A stretch of DNA of 64,000 bases, taken from contig NZ_CP022390.1 of the NCBI RefSeq assembly GCF_003076515.1, forward strand, positions 2,920,472 through 2,984,471. The letters run 5' to 3'. Under the pieces are notes generated by a model. The model saw only the letters and a list, made by a program, of their open reading frames with translations. It did no database searches and was not told the DNA's origin. The first letter of the stretch is position 1, and the number at the start of each line of letters is the position of its first letter. The stretch comes from Alcaligenes aquatilis (GTDB lineage Bacteria; Pseudomonadota; Gammaproteobacteria; Burkholderiales; Burkholderiaceae_B). The position numbers and the translations under genes were made by a program. This document shows, piece after piece, positions 52,282 to 63,300 of the stretch.

Positions 52282-53316
52282 ATGAACACCATCACTCCTA
52301 CCGAAGCACTGGTGCGCTGTATCGAACACCGGGAAATCTTCCACGACGAAATGCTGCATTTGATGCGCATGCTGATGCGCGGCGAAATGTCGCCCCAGAT
52401 CTCGGCTGCCTTGCTGATGGGCCTGCGCGTAAAAAAAGAAAGCGTCGGTGAGATTTCTGCCGCCGCCCAGGTGATGCGCGAATTTGCCACCCCCGTCATT
52501 ACACCGAACCCGGACGAACTGCTGGATATGTGCGGGACAGGTGGCGACGGCTCCAATACCTTCAACATCTCCACGGCTTCCATGTTTGTGGCTGCCTCCG
52601 TAGGGGTGAAAGTAGCCAAGCACGGCAACCGCAGTGCGTCTTCCTCGTCCGGCAGTGCAGACGTGCTGGAAGCCCTGGGGGTGAACCTGACTTTCTCGCC
52701 CGAGCAAGTGGCGCAAAGTATTGCCGACACCAATATCGGCTTTATGTTTGCCCCTGCTCACCACGGAGCCATGAAAAACGTGGCCGCCGTGCGCAAAGAA
52801 CTGGGCGTGCGCACCATTTTCAATATTCTGGGCCCCCTGACCAACCCGGCCGGAGCAACCAACCAGCTGATGGGCGTCTTTCACCCCGACCTGGTGGGGA
52901 TTCAGGTCCGCGTCATGCAACGCCTGGGCGCCAAACACGTATTGATCGTACACGGCAAGGACGGCATGGATGAAGCCTCTCTGGGTGCGGCCACCCTGGT
53001 AGGCGAACTGAAAGACGGCCAGGTGAGTGAATACGAAATTCACCCCGAAGACTTTGGTATGGCGATGACCTCCAACCGCAGCATTCGCGTCTCCAGCAAA
53101 GAGGAATCCGCCGTCATGATTATGGAAGCCCTCAATAACCAAGAGGGGACGGCTCGTGATATCGTGGGCCTCAACGCTGGTTTGGCCATCTATGCCGCCA
53201 ACCACGCTGACTCCATTGAACAAGGCCTGCGCATGGCTTTTGAGGCCATTGCCAACGGTGCCGCACGCGAAAAACTCGAACAATTCCGTGCCTATACAAG
53301 GAATTTACATCCATGA
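52282..53316 (+). CDS. trpD: Anthranilate phosphoribosyltransferase
   Basis: Transfers the phosphoribosyl group of PRPP to anthranilate. Motifs: [15 protein letters not shown] near the N-terminus, [18 protein letters not shown] (PRPP-binding glycine loop), [23 protein letters not shown] and [22 protein letters not shown] in part, ending with [12 protein letters not shown]. Length 344 is typical. Three bases after trpG and overlapping trpC by four bases. Confidence 0.96.
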   Translation: MNTITPTEALVRCIEHREIFHDEMLHLMRMLMRGEMSPQISAALLMGLRVKKESVGEISAAAQVMREFATPVITPNPDELLDMCGTGGDGSNTFNISTASMFVAASVGVKVAKHGNRSASSSSGSADVLEALGVNLTFSPEQVAQSIADTNIGFMFAPAHHGAMKNVAAVRKELGVRTIFNILGPLTNPAGATNQLMGVFHPDLVGIQVRVMQRLGAKHVLIVHGKDGMDEASLGAATLVGELKDGQVSEYEIHPEDFGMAMTSNRSIRVSSKEESAVMIMEALNNQEGTARDIVGLNAGLAIYAANHADSIEQGLRMAFEAIANGAAREKLEQFRAYTRNLHP

Positions 53317-54113
53317 ACGACATTCTGGCCAAGATCCTCGACACCAAAAGAGCTGAAGTCGTCACCGCCCGCCAACTGCGTAGCGAGTCCGATCTGCTGC
53401 GCGAAGCGAAGAACCGGAACGACCTGCGCGGCTTTGCCAGCGCCATTGAAGACAAAATTGCTCAAGGCAAGCCTGCCATTATTGCGGAAGTCAAAAAGGC
53501 CTCCCCGTCCAAGGGTGTGATCCGTGCCGACTTCAACCCCACGGAAATTGCTTCCAGCTACGCCGCCCACGGCGCGGCCTGCCTGTCGGTGCTGACCGAT
53601 ATTCAATATTTCCAGGGTTCTTACGACCACCTGCGTCAGGCCCGCGCGGTATGCGCGCTGCCCGTACTGCGCAAAGATTTCATTATTGACCCCTACCAGA
53701 TCATCCATGCCCGCGCCATGGGTGCCGACTGCATCTTGCTGATCGTCGCCGCGCTGGAGCAGGATCAACTGATGGAATACGAAGAAATGGCCCACGAACT
53801 GGGCATGGACGTACTGGTTGAAGTGCATGACCGCGCCGAGCTGGATATTGCCTTGCAAATGAAAACCAGCCTGCTGGGTATCAATAACCGTAATCTGCGC
53901 ACCTTTGAAACCAGCACTCAGAATACCCTGGACCTGCTGCCCTTCATTCCTAGCGAAAAACGCGTTGTGACCGAAAGCGGTATCCACACTATTGAAGACG
54001 TGGCCCTGATGCGTGAAAACCAGGTGCAAGCCTTCCTAGTGGGTGAAGCTTTCATGCGTGAACCTGATCCGGGCGTCGCCCTGCAAAACCTGTTCTTCGG
54101 TCAACCTGCATGA
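53313..54113 (+). CDS. trpC: Indole-3-glycerol phosphate synthase
   Basis: TIM-barrel enzyme closing the indole ring. Family motifs are [19 protein letters not shown] (catalytic Glu and Lys), [39 protein letters not shown] and [11 protein letters not shown]. Length 266 is the usual size for monofunctional TrpC; there is no fused TrpF. It overlaps both trpD and the following HIT gene (ATGA). Confidence 0.96.
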   Translation: MNDILAKILDTKRAEVVTARQLRSESDLLREAKNRNDLRGFASAIEDKIAQGKPAIIAEVKKASPSKGVIRADFNPTEIASSYAAHGAACLSVLTDIQYFQGSYDHLRQARAVCALPVLRKDFIIDPYQIIHARAMGADCILLIVAALEQDQLMEYEEMAHELGMDVLVEVHDRAELDIALQMKTSLLGINNRNLRTFETSTQNTLDLLPFIPSEKRVVTESGIHTIEDVALMRENQVQAFLVGEAFMREPDPGVALQNLFFGQPA

Positions 54114-54568
54114 GCTCCACCGCTTGCCCTCTGTGCGCCTTGAAACCCGATCAATTGTTATGGTCGGGTGCAGGGCTGCAGGTGCTGGCTGTCTCAGACA
54201 GCCCGTTTCCCGGCTATACACGGGTGATCTGGCAAGATCACGTGGCTGAAATGACAGATCTGTCTGACGCGCAGCGGCAGCACCTTATGGCGGCGGTCTA
54301 TGTAGTTGAACAGACACAACGCGAGCAGTTGGGAGTCACCAAGATCAATCTGGCCCAATTCGGGAATCAGGTGCCGCATCTGCACTGGCACATCATCCCA
54401 CGCTGGACGGACGACCCTTTCTTTCCGGACTCGGCCTGGTCGCCCGCCCCCGCACGCACAGAAGAACAAAAACAAGGCTGGGCTTCCCACGAAGAACGCC
54501 TGCTTGAGCAAGTCAGCCAGTATCAGCAGGCACTGTGTACTGCGCTAAAAGCACGATTCAAGCACTAA
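54110..54568 (+). CDS. HIT-family protein
   Basis: A 152-residue protein with the histidine triad motif HLHWHIIPR, preceded by FGNQVPH as in HIT/Fhit-type nucleotide hydrolases. CPLC at residues 5-8 hints at a zinc pair. The substrate is unknown (dinucleoside polyphosphates or nucleoside phosphoramidates in relatives). It overlaps trpC by four bases, so it is the last gene of the trp operon here, before a terminator. Confidence 0.88.
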   Translation: MSSTACPLCALKPDQLLWSGAGLQVLAVSDSPFPGYTRVIWQDHVAEMTDLSDAQRQHLMAAVYVVEQTQREQLGVTKINLAQFGNQVPHLHWHIIPRWTDDPFFPDSAWSPAPARTEEQKQGWASHEERLLEQVSQYQQALCTALKARFKH

Positions 54569-54585
54569 ACCCGCTATTCAAGAAG

Positions 54586-54621
54586 TACCCGCTGGCCTAT
54601 GAAAAGGCAGCGGGTATTTTT
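54586..54621 (+). terminator. Terminator of the trp operon
   Basis: TACCCGCTG (54586-54594) pairs with CAGCGGGTA (54608-54616), followed by five T's, 17 bases after the HIT gene stop. Confidence 0.85.
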
Positions 54622-54906
54622 GTGCCTCCCCAAAAAAAGAGACGGCGCACAATAACTGGCAAGCACGCCGCCCATCCATAAGGCGCACTGACGCGTTATT
54701 GCACCGACAAGAGCAAGCCTGCTCTTGCGCTACTTACTCGCAAACCACATAAACTGCTTGCTTGGCATGGTCATAGCCACCTCTTTGCGCTTGAGAGCCC
54801 GGCCTTCTCGCCGTCACACACCCTCCACATCAGAACGATACGGGCAAGCCGCGTCCTGCAACCTCCTTCCGACAAGATCGCTGCTCTTGTCACTTCAAGC
54901 ACAGAA
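54622..54906. other. Intergenic region before nrdD
   Basis: About 285 bases with no convincing gene. A 61-codon frame (54725-54910) lacks a ribosome site and protein-like composition. The promoter signals of nrdD begin at its right end. Confidence 0.5.
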
Positions 54907-54920
54907 TTAACCTAGATCAA
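54907..54920. promoter_or_regulatory. Candidate Fnr/Anr/Dnr box upstream of nrdD
   Basis: TTAACCTAGATCAA matches TTGAT-N4-ATCAA at 8 of 10 defined positions, with a perfect ATCAA half. It lies 93 bp before the nrdD start, in line with oxygen control of an anaerobic enzyme. The same TTAAC-N4-ATCAA form occurs again at 60553. Confidence 0.6.
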
Positions 54921-54953
54921 GCCTAGGCGACAATCGTCTGGCCCCACCAAAAA

Positions 54954-54969
54954 CCACCATATATAGTGT
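54954..54969. promoter_or_regulatory. NrdR box 1
   Basis: CCACCATATATAGTGT matches the NrdR box ACACWATATATWGTGT. It lies exactly 31 bp (three helical turns) from the second box, the standard arrangement for the ribonucleotide reductase repressor NrdR. Confidence 0.85.
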
Positions 54970-54984
54970 CGTAAATCCTAAAAA

Positions 54985-55000
54985 TCACTACATATAGTTT
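54985..55000. promoter_or_regulatory. NrdR box 2
   Basis: TCACTACATATAGTTT, the second NrdR box, ending 12 bp before the nrdD ATG. The pair marks nrdD as a NrdR target. Confidence 0.85.
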
Positions 55001-55012
55001 TTGGCGAAAAAT

Positions 55013-56857
<1,845 letters not shown>

Positions 56858-57037
56858 ATCCGATCTCTTCGAACAGATCCTTTTTGCCAAGACCAGCTAA
56901 ACCCAACCCACTTAGCTCAGCGAAAGCCAGATTCTTCACTTTCCTCAGCATGTATCTACACAACCCACCTCTTGGCACACACCTTGGCTAGTCACATCCG
57001 CTTAGCGTGACGGCCCTTTTTATCCAGGGAGTTACTC

Positions 57038-57220
57038 ATGAACACCGACACCATCACTCTTGAAGATTGCGAACGCCAGCCCTGCGAAATCTGGACACGC
57101 GTCATGGGCTATCACCGCCCCATGTCATCCTTCAATATTGGCAAGCAAGGCGAATTTCATGAGCGCCGCTACTTCACCGAAGCCAGCGCCTCTGTAAGCA
57201 GCACTGGCCCCAATCTGTAA
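57038..57220 (+). CDS. Separate glycyl-radical domain protein of NrdD
   Basis: A 60-residue protein with WTRVMGYHRPMSSFNIGKQG, the class III reductase glycyl-radical motif (Gly24) and the conserved GKQGEFHERRYF tail that follows it in full-length NrdD. It has its own ribosome site (GGGAG, 7 bases before ATG) and lies 180 bases after nrdD in the same frame, with two in-frame stops between (TAA at 56855 and TGA near 57008). It must fit into the active site of the large chain and be activated by NrdG, encoded 17 bases downstream. It is comparable in concept to the free GrcA/YfiD domain of pyruvate formate-lyase, but here the large chain has no domain of its own. Confidence 0.85.
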   Translation: MNTDTITLEDCERQPCEIWTRVMGYHRPMSSFNIGKQGEFHERRYFTEASASVSSTGPNL

Positions 57221-57237
57221 AAATCTGGTTAAGTGAC

Positions 57238-57987
57238 ATGATTTACGCCACGCGCCATCTTTACCCGGCCAAGCCTGCTCGCAAAGAGGCATTGAAAGTG
57301 GGCGGCTGCACCCCTTTCTCGGCTACGGATTACCCCGGCCAGTTAGCCGCTGTCATCTTTGTGCAAGGCTGTCCCTGGCACTGTGGCTACTGCCATAACC
57401 CTCACTTGCAAGACCGCAGGCCAAACAGTGCTATTGATTGGAACGCCTTGCTGGATTTTCTGAATCGCCGCGTCGGCCTGCTGGATGCCGTGGTCTTTAG
57501 CGGTGGCGAACCCACACTGGACCTAGCCCTGGGTTCCGCTATACGCGCAGTGCGTAGACTAGGTTTCAAAATCGGTTTACACACAGCAGGCACACATCCA
57601 GCCAGGTTGCTGGAAGTCCTGCCGTGGGTAGACTGGATAGGTCTGGATATCAAAGCCGAGTTTCAACACTACGACGCCATCACGCAACGCAGTAATAGTG
57701 CGGCGGCGCCGCTACGCAGCTTGCAGTTGCTGCTAAACGAGGATGTCCTGTTTGAATGCCGCAGCACCATTCACCCCCAGCTGCATAGTCCAGTATCGGT
57801 ACTGGCTTTGGGGCAACACTTGCATGATTTGGGCGTACAGCGCTATGCCGTACAGATTTTCCGCAAGCAAGGCTGTAATGATGATTTCCTGAATGAAACT
57901 GGGCAGGCCTCTCAGGCCTACCCAGGAACAGAGGTCTTGCAAAACCTGCAGAAGCTGTTTCCGCATTTTGAAGTGCGGCGCTCTTAA
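57238..57987 (+). CDS. nrdG: Anaerobic ribonucleotide reductase activating protein (radical SAM)
   Basis: Radical SAM activase that makes the glycyl radical on NrdD. The cluster motif is CPWHCGYCHNP (CxxxCxxC) after FVQGC. The SAM-binding GGE motif is VFSGGEPTLD, and the N-terminus has GGCTPFSATDYPGQLAAVIF as in NrdG2/TIGR02495-type activases. Length 249. Same operon as the split reductase; it converges on ubiT. Confidence 0.92.
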   Translation: MIYATRHLYPAKPARKEALKVGGCTPFSATDYPGQLAAVIFVQGCPWHCGYCHNPHLQDRRPNSAIDWNALLDFLNRRVGLLDAVVFSGGEPTLDLALGSAIRAVRRLGFKIGLHTAGTHPARLLEVLPWVDWIGLDIKAEFQHYDAITQRSNSAAAPLRSLQLLLNEDVLFECRSTIHPQLHSPVSVLALGQHLHDLGVQRYAVQIFRKQGCNDDFLNETGQASQAYPGTEVLQNLQKLFPHFEVRRS

Positions 57988-57994
57988 GAGAGAG

Positions 57995-58492
57995 TTATGA
58001 AGAGGCAGGCGTACGAATCGGGCGGCGCAGCACATCCTGTAAAGCCGCTTTCCCCTGCTTAATCACCGCACGCGGATGCAGAATGTCGGGGTCCAAGGCG
58101 TCCAGAGTGTTTTTCACCATCAGGCCCAGCTCCGTATCACCTTCAATCGATAAACGTCGATTGAAGAACAAGGTATCCGGATCTTCCTGCCGCTGTAAAA
58201 GCTGATAAAACGCCCAAAGATCTGCTTTCAGAATCAGATCCGGACTCTGCGCGCGCGCAGACAAAGGGTAAAAAGCGCCCTGACGCCAGGTGTAGTCAAA
58301 CGCCAAACCAGCATCCGCCACTTGTATGCGTAAAGCCCGGCCTTCCAGTCGCTCCGCAATATCAGCAGGCAAGTGCGGACGCATCAGCACGTTCAAACCC
58401 GTACAAAACAAGCGGGAGCCGGGCCAAGGGGGCAAGCGGCTTAAAACACCAGCCACCACAGCGGGCAAACGAGGAGTCGTCATTTCATTCAC
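57995..58492 (-). CDS. ubiT: UbiT, SCP2-domain ubiquinone biosynthesis accessory factor
   Basis: A 165-residue SCP2 (sterol carrier) domain protein: LEGRALRIQVADAGLAFDYTW, SPDLILKADLWAFYQLLQRQEDPDTLFFNRRLSIEGDTELGL (in part) is the typical UbiT/YhbT core. UbiT binds lipid intermediates in the O2-independent route to ubiquinone. It follows ubiV by 15 bases, the known ubiU-ubiV-ubiT set. Confidence 0.9.
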   Translation of the reverse strand: MNEMTTPRLPAVVAGVLSRLPPWPGSRLFCTGLNVLMRPHLPADIAERLEGRALRIQVADAGLAFDYTWRQGAFYPLSARAQSPDLILKADLWAFYQLLQRQEDPDTLFFNRRLSIEGDTELGLMVKNTLDALDPDILHPRAVIKQGKAALQDVLRRPIRTPASS

Positions 58493-58507
58493 TCTTGCAT
58501 CCTTCCC

Positions 58508-59410
58508 TTAAAAACGCTCGGACACCGGCGCCACCCATTCAAGACCGGGACGACCATGCCAGAAACCGTTGCAGGCTTTAGCGGGCAGTAAAGGCAGCAT
58601 GTCCTCGTGGGCATCCGCCGCTTGGATACGTCCTTGCACGACATCCTTAAACAAATGCACCACCGCATCCATATGTTGAGACTGCGGACTCAAGCGCAGC
58701 ATGTCCACACCCAAGTCGCGCAAATCCTGTATCTGCTCCAGCAAGGTGTACACCCAGGCAGATTGAGTCTGAATACCGTTGATCGTCAAGAATCCCTGCC
58801 CTTCACGGGTTTCCAGCAACAGGCCATCGGGATAGTCCATGCACACGTACTGGCAATTATCCTTAGGCAAGTTGCGGTTACGTGCGGCAAAGCAACGAGC
58901 CGAAAAAGCCAGAGGTAAACGCCCGAAGGCGAAGACTTCGGTTTCCAAACCAGCAGGCCTGTCTTGCTGCAGTTGTGCCAATCCCGCACGCCCCATTTCC
59001 AGGGGCATCACCCAGCGCACAGCGCCTTGAGAGGCAATCAAATCCAGCACCGGCCCGTTATAAACATTCAAAAAAGGGCCGGCGACAAAGTCCCGGCCCT
59101 GCATCAAACGTACTGCACCCATATCATTGGCTTCGACCAGATAATCGGCCTGCTCGGTGACCTTGCGTAGCGTATTCACGTCCCGCCCGGACTCCAGCAG
59201 AACCTGGCTGGACAGAACCGGCACTTTGCCGGCCTGGGCCAGCATCTGGGCAATATCCAGCCAATCATCCAGTCGTAGCTCGTGACGGCGTGAACATACG
59301 GTTTCGCCCAGATACACCACCTCTACCGGCCAATCGCAGGCCGACTCATAAAACTGCATGGTGGCAACACGGGACCAGTAGTACTGCAAGGGGCCTAAAG
59401 ATAATTTCAT
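58508..59410 (-). CDS. ubiV: UbiV, O2-independent ubiquinone hydroxylation protein (U32 family)
   Basis: A peptidase-U32-family protein with the [4Fe-4S]-binding Cys set of UbiV: LGETVCSRR, then ARCFAARNRNLPKDNCQYVC (spacing C-x12-C-x3-C). It works as a heterodimer with UbiU to hydroxylate ubiquinone precursors without oxygen. ATG at 59410 (MKLSLGP) is the family start; an in-frame ATG at 59425 overlaps the ubiU end region. 18 bases after ubiU. Confidence 0.93.
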   Translation of the reverse strand: MKLSLGPLQYYWSRVATMQFYESACDWPVEVVYLGETVCSRRHELRLDDWLDIAQMLAQAGKVPVLSSQVLLESGRDVNTLRKVTEQADYLVEANDMGAVRLMQGRDFVAGPFLNVYNGPVLDLIASQGAVRWVMPLEMGRAGLAQLQQDRPAGLETEVFAFGRLPLAFSARCFAARNRNLPKDNCQYVCMDYPDGLLLETREGQGFLTINGIQTQSAWVYTLLEQIQDLRDLGVDMLRLSPQSQHMDAVVHLFKDVVQGRIQAADAHEDMLPLLPAKACNGFWHGRPGLEWVAPVSERF

Positions 59411-59428
59411 GTTTGAGCCTCCCATGCT

Positions 59429-60469
59429 CTACTTCCAGGGCCGAGAATAGGCACCCAGCGTATGTTGCTGCCCTTCGGCCAATTTGTTCAAAGCCCCCAT
59501 CCAGGCTGGATGAACGGAATAACGGGCTGGCGTGGATTTGGCCGAGTCAATGGCTTGACGCCAAACCTGGGTAACTTGAGCCACATAAGCCGGGCTGCGC
59601 TGTCGGCCTTCAATCTTGATTGCGCTAACACCCGCCGCCAGCAACTGTGGCAACAAGGACAAGGTATTCAGACTGGTGGGCTCTTCCAGGGCGTAATAGT
59701 TTTCGCCCGCCACATCAAAGCGCCCTTTGCATAAAGTAGGGTAAGCCGCGTTCTCGCCATCCTGATAACGGTCGATCAACACACCATTCAAACGTGATTC
59801 CAGGCCCTGATCAGTTTGTTCCCAACGCACATGCCCGGCGGGAGAACAGACTCCATGCGTATTGGGCGATTCACCGGTGGCATAGGAGGACAAGGCACAA
59901 CGGCCCTCCACCATCACGCACAAGCTGCCAAAACCAAAAACTTCAACCTGAACAGGGACCTGCTCACAGACCTGTTCCACTTGGGCCATGGACAAGACAC
60001 GCGGCAAGACCACACGCTGAATACCAAAGTTCTGGTGGTAATACTTGATGGCTTCCGGGTTGGTGGCTGAGCCTTGCACCGACAAGTGCAAGCGCAAATT
60101 AGGATGTGTCTGGCTGGCATACGCCATCAAACCAGGGTCTGCCATGATGACTGCATCGACCTGAGCCTGGGCAGCCCGGTCCACCGCGTCGCGCCACTGC
60201 TGCCAGGCATTGGGTTGCGGATAGGTATTAAGAGCCAGCAAAACCTTGCGGCCGCGCTGATGTGCGTAATCGATCCCTTGTGCAATCGCCTGCGCATCAA
60301 AATTAAGCCCGGCGAAATTCCGGGCATTGGTGGCATCCCGAAACCCCAAGTAAACACTATCGGCGCCGTTATCAATCGCCGCTTTCAAGGCAGGCAGGCT
60401 GCCTGCAGGACAAACCAATTCCATCTGCGGGTTATCGGACGCGGCTAAAGCCGTGGACGCAGTATTCAT
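59429..60469 (-). CDS. ubiU: UbiU, O2-independent ubiquinone hydroxylation protein (U32 family)
   Basis: U32-family motif MELVCPAGSLPALKAAIDNGADSVYLG in part at the N-terminus. Cluster cysteines lie in GSLCVMVEGRCALSS, HGVCSPAGH and YPTLCKGRF. Partner of UbiV. First gene of the ubiUVT operon; an Fnr-type box lies 84 bp upstream of its start, between it and the divergent DUF2249 gene. The N-terminus carries about 15 more residues than the core family. Confidence 0.93.
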   Translation of the reverse strand: MNTASTALAASDNPQMELVCPAGSLPALKAAIDNGADSVYLGFRDATNARNFAGLNFDAQAIAQGIDYAHQRGRKVLLALNTYPQPNAWQQWRDAVDRAAQAQVDAVIMADPGLMAYASQTHPNLRLHLSVQGSATNPEAIKYYHQNFGIQRVVLPRVLSMAQVEQVCEQVPVQVEVFGFGSLCVMVEGRCALSSYATGESPNTHGVCSPAGHVRWEQTDQGLESRLNGVLIDRYQDGENAAYPTLCKGRFDVAGENYYALEEPTSLNTLSLLPQLLAAGVSAIKIEGRQRSPAYVAQVTQVWRQAIDSAKSTPARYSVHPAWMGALNKLAEGQQHTLGAYSRPWK

Positions 60470-60552
60470 GACATTCCCCGATCAGCAATCTGGCCAGGGC
60501 GAATCCTGGCTCGACAAGACCACCACTATGCCTGCTCTGAAATGAAGGGGCC

Positions 60553-60566
60553 TTAACGCATATCAA
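60553..60566. promoter_or_regulatory. Candidate Fnr/Anr/Dnr box between ubiU and the DUF2249 gene
   Basis: TTAACGCATATCAA has the same TTAAC-N4-ATCAA form as the box before nrdD. It lies between the divergent ubiU and DUF2249 genes and could control both. Confidence 0.6.
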
Positions 60567-60672
60567 ATTCTTCCCACCTCCTGACCCTCGGCAAACAAGT
60601 CCCACTTTGCCTGCGCCATCGGCGGTCAGAATAGTCCACAATGCTTTTCAAGCCTTTCGTGCTGGAGTTTTG

Positions 60673-60894
60673 ATGACACAGACTGAGATCACACTGGATA
60701 CTCGCGGCCTGCCCGCACCCGAGCCCATGGAGCATTGCCTGGAAGCCCTGGCCGAACTGGCCCCCACCCAGGCTTTGCTCATGTGGCTGGATAGAGAGCC
60801 CTTCCCTTTATATGAAATTCTGCGGCGCAGTGGCTTCAAGTATCAAGGCACACACCAAGAAAACGGCTTTCGGCTCATCATCCGCAGGAACTAA
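60673..60894 (+). CDS. DUF2249 domain protein
   Basis: A 73-residue protein with DUF2249 signatures: LDTRGLPAPEPMEHCLEAL near the N-terminus and a C-terminal G-F-R-L-I-I strand. The family resembles the TusA/SirA fold but lacks a Cys here; it is commonly found among nitrogen-oxide and anaerobic respiration genes. Function unknown. GGAG lies 6 bases before the ATG at 60673; a longer in-frame start at 60607 is unlikely. The membrane protein gene starts four bases after its stop. Confidence 0.8.
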   Translation: MTQTEITLDTRGLPAPEPMEHCLEALAELAPTQALLMWLDREPFPLYEILRRSGFKYQGTHQENGFRLIIRRN

Positions 60895-60898
60895 ATCT

Positions 60899-62266
60899 AT
60901 GCAACGCGCTTTATCGCTGGATCAATCGCCCTCTTTGTCCCTGACCTTGCCCCTGTTTGCGAACGTCCCTTTTTTTGGACTGCTGGCTGCCTTGCTGGCG
61001 CTCTATAGCGGACCGGAATTGTTCAACTCCCGCTGGCACCCGGCTACCTTGGCCTTGACCCACGCCTGGACCTTGGGGATCGTGGGCAGCGCCATGTTTG
61101 CCTCTTTGACGCATATTTTGGCGGTGGCCTGTAATGTGCGTATTCAGGTATCAAGCGGTCGGGCTCTGGTTTTCTGGAGCTTGCTCAGCGTCGGCACACT
61201 GCTCCTGATGACAGGCTTCCTTAGCTGGCAAAGCTGGACATACAAGCTGGCGGGCATTTGCCTGGCTCTTGCTCTGGGAGGCTATCTGCTGACGGTCATG
61301 CTGGCCTTGTGGCACTCTCGGCGCGACGTCTTTCGCGGAGCCAAAGAGATCGTCGCCCCTATCCGACTGGCTTTGCTGGGGCTGTTGCTGACTGTCTTGA
61401 CCGGACTGGCCATGCTGGTTGCGCTGGCAAGCGAACAAGCCGTCGCCAATCTACTGAACCTGCACATGATGATGGGTCTGGCCGCCTGGGCAGGCTTACT
61501 ACTGCTTGCCATGTCATTCCAGTTGCTGCCCATTTTTCAAATCACCGAGCTTTACCCTGCCCCCTTGGTGCGTTGGCTACCTTGGGTTGTCAGCGCGTTG
61601 CTGATCGCGCAGTGGGCCTTGGCCTCTTTGCCTGGCTCCTGGCTACCTGTGCGTGATCTGGTCACCTACCTGATCTTCCTAAGCTACGGTTTATGGGCAG
61701 TGATCACTTGGGCGCGGCTCTGGCAACGCAAGCGTCCAACAGCAGGAGCCAGCACCTTGTTCTGGTATAGCTCCTTAAGCAGCCTGTTGATTGCTGTACT
61801 TCTGAACTTCTGGACTCACAACCCCGCCGCTTCCAACACAGAACTGGCGATAGGAGTGTTGCTTATTATGGGAGCCTTAGGTTCCGTAGTGTGTGGAATG
61901 CTCTATACCATCGTACCCTTTCTGCTTTGGCGCGAGGCACAAAAGCATGTCAGCATGGACACCGATAATACCGAGCACACACGCGCCCTCTTGCGCTTCA
62001 TCCCCAAGACTGCCAACTACATCCCCGCATCCACCGCCCGAGCTCACTGGGCTTTGCATAGCCTAAGCCTGGCGCTTTGGACCGGTGCAAGCTTGGGTAT
62101 CGAATCTTTCACGTGGATAGCCGCACCTGCCTTGCTACTGTCCTTTGCGATCTTGTCGTGGAATCTCTGGACAGCCTGGCAGCGCTACCGCAATAGCCTA
62201 CATGCTATCCGCGCATATCAGGCAGAGCACCATATTGCCGCAAAGCCGCACTGTCCAGAATCGTAA
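60899..62266 (+). CDS. Multi-pass membrane protein, NnrS-like/haem-copper-oxidase-I-like
   Basis: From the ATG at 60899 the protein has about 455 residues and 11-12 hydrophobic helices. Histidines lie within or at helix ends in positions reminiscent of NnrS or oxidase subunit I proteins: LTHAWTLGIVGSAMFASLTHIL, LNLHMMMGLAAWAGLLLLAMSF and VVCGMLYTIVPFLLW. I cannot place it firmly in a named family. The gene pair with DUF2249 and the Dnr-like regulator next door suggests a role in nitrogen-oxide or low-oxygen physiology. Its 3' end overlaps the convergent regulator gene by 62 bases. Confidence 0.65.
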   Translation: MQRALSLDQSPSLSLTLPLFANVPFFGLLAALLALYSGPELFNSRWHPATLALTHAWTLGIVGSAMFASLTHILAVACNVRIQVSSGRALVFWSLLSVGTLLLMTGFLSWQSWTYKLAGICLALALGGYLLTVMLALWHSRRDVFRGAKEIVAPIRLALLGLLLTVLTGLAMLVALASEQAVANLLNLHMMMGLAAWAGLLLLAMSFQLLPIFQITELYPAPLVRWLPWVVSALLIAQWALASLPGSWLPVRDLVTYLIFLSYGLWAVITWARLWQRKRPTAGASTLFWYSSLSSLLIAVLLNFWTHNPAASNTELAIGVLLIMGALGSVVCGMLYTIVPFLLWREAQKHVSMDTDNTEHTRALLRFIPKTANYIPASTARAHWALHSLSLALWTGASLGIESFTWIAAPALLLSFAILSWNLWTAWQRYRNSLHAIRAYQAEHHIAAKPHCPES

Positions 62267-62975
62267 AATTACGCCGCTGAACCCGAATCAGATCCCGGTC
62301 CATCAAATCACGCAAAGTACGTGACAAATGCTCCGGGGTTAGATTCAGGCGGGAAGCAATCACAGACTTGCCTACCTCTATCTTGAAAGGCACGCCTTCT
62401 TCGCCCGGCCACTCTTGCAAAAGATAACTGACTAAACGCTGCACACCATTTTGCAAGGTATAAGCCTCCAGCTCTCCCATCAAACGGTAAAGTCGCTCAC
62501 TTAAGCCAGCCAGCATCAGACGAGCAACGTCACTGCCTTTGCCCAACTGCTCCATCAGAGTGTCGCGGTTGATATGCAATAACAGAGAATCCACTAATGT
62601 CTGGGCCGTCACAATGTAATTGCGCCCCATGAACATCAACGCCTCTCCAAATCCCTCACCTGGGCCTACCAAACGTACAACACGCTCGGCCCCCGTGGAC
62701 GATACAAATACTAGTTTCACCCGACCATAGACCAGCATATGAAAGCCCAAACAAGGGTCGCCGCTGTGAAATAAAGTCGTTCCACGCAAAGCGTGCACTT
62801 CCTGAGTGCCTTTAGCGATAGGCTCCAACTGCTCTGAGGGCAACTCCTTGAATATGGGCAGATGAGCCAATTGAGCCTGTATGCGTTTCCAACGGCCAGG
62901 CCCTTCCCCCTGCGCTAGCTTGGTGTCTGATAAATCTTCATTGCTTGCCGGTGAGGCTGTGTCTTGAACCGCCAT
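62205..62975 (-). CDS. Crp/Fnr-family regulator, Dnr-like
   Basis: A cAMP-receptor-like sensor domain (about 45-160: GTTLFHSGDPCLGFHMLVYGRVKLVF in part, VGPGEGFGEALMF) and a C-terminal winged helix (IASRLNLTPEHLSRTLRDLMDRDLI). The recognition helix has E-x-x-S-R, the Fnr-type contact residues for TTGAT sites. The N-terminus lacks the Cys cluster of Fnr/Anr, so it is closer to Dnr-type regulators that respond to nitric oxide through haem. ATG at 62975 follows GGAAAAG. A TTGAT-N4-GTCAA box 80 bp upstream suggests autoregulation or Fnr control. Confidence 0.87.
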   Translation of the reverse strand: MAVQDTASPASNEDLSDTKLAQGEGPGRWKRIQAQLAHLPIFKELPSEQLEPIAKGTQEVHALRGTTLFHSGDPCLGFHMLVYGRVKLVFVSSTGAERVVRLVGPGEGFGEALMFMGRNYIVTAQTLVDSLLLHINRDTLMEQLGKGSDVARLMLAGLSERLYRLMGELEAYTLQNGVQRLVSYLLQEWPGEEGVPFKIEVGKSVIASRLNLTPEHLSRTLRDLMDRDLIRVQRRNFTILDSAALRQYGALPDMRG

Positions 62976-63054
62976 ATCTTTTCCATAAACCAATAGAACC
63001 ATTGCTAGACTGACACACTCCTTTCCCTCTTGTTCAGATTCGCTCGGCGCCTGA

Positions 63055-63068
63055 TTGATACACGTCAA
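63055..63068. promoter_or_regulatory. Fnr/Dnr box upstream of the Dnr-like regulator
   Basis: TTGATACACGTCAA is a near-perfect Fnr/Dnr site (TTGAT-N4-RTCAA), 80 bp upstream of the regulator start. Confidence 0.7.
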
Positions 63069-63156
63069 ACGGATAAATCGAGGCATTCAGGAGAAAGTAA
63101 AAGGCTGTCAGAACGGTTAGTTCAACATGACTTAAGAACAGATCCAAGCAAGAAGC

Positions 63157-63170
63157 GGTCAAATTTGACC
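63157..63170. other. 14-bp perfect palindrome
   Basis: GGTCAAATTTGACC, about 180 bp upstream of the Dnr-like regulator. A possible operator for a dimeric regulator; no known consensus assigned. Confidence 0.35.
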
Positions 63171-63300
63171 ATGTTAGAGGTAAGGAATATGAGATGGCAG
63201 AATTGATTGAAACAAGCGCGTTACCCACATCTTCTTAAATGCTGAATAAGCGCAATCCACCTATCAGGCCTGACAGCTCCGAGACCAGAGGAGGATCGGT

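Noticed and set aside
54725..54910. 61-codon plus-strand frame before nrdD
   Set aside because: No ribosome site or recognisable pattern; its end overlaps the Fnr-type promoter site.
56858..57037. Frameshift or stop read-through joining nrdD to the radical-domain gene
   Set aside because: The frame is the same, but two stops intervene, the intervening translation is not NrdD-like, and the small gene has its own ribosome site and start.
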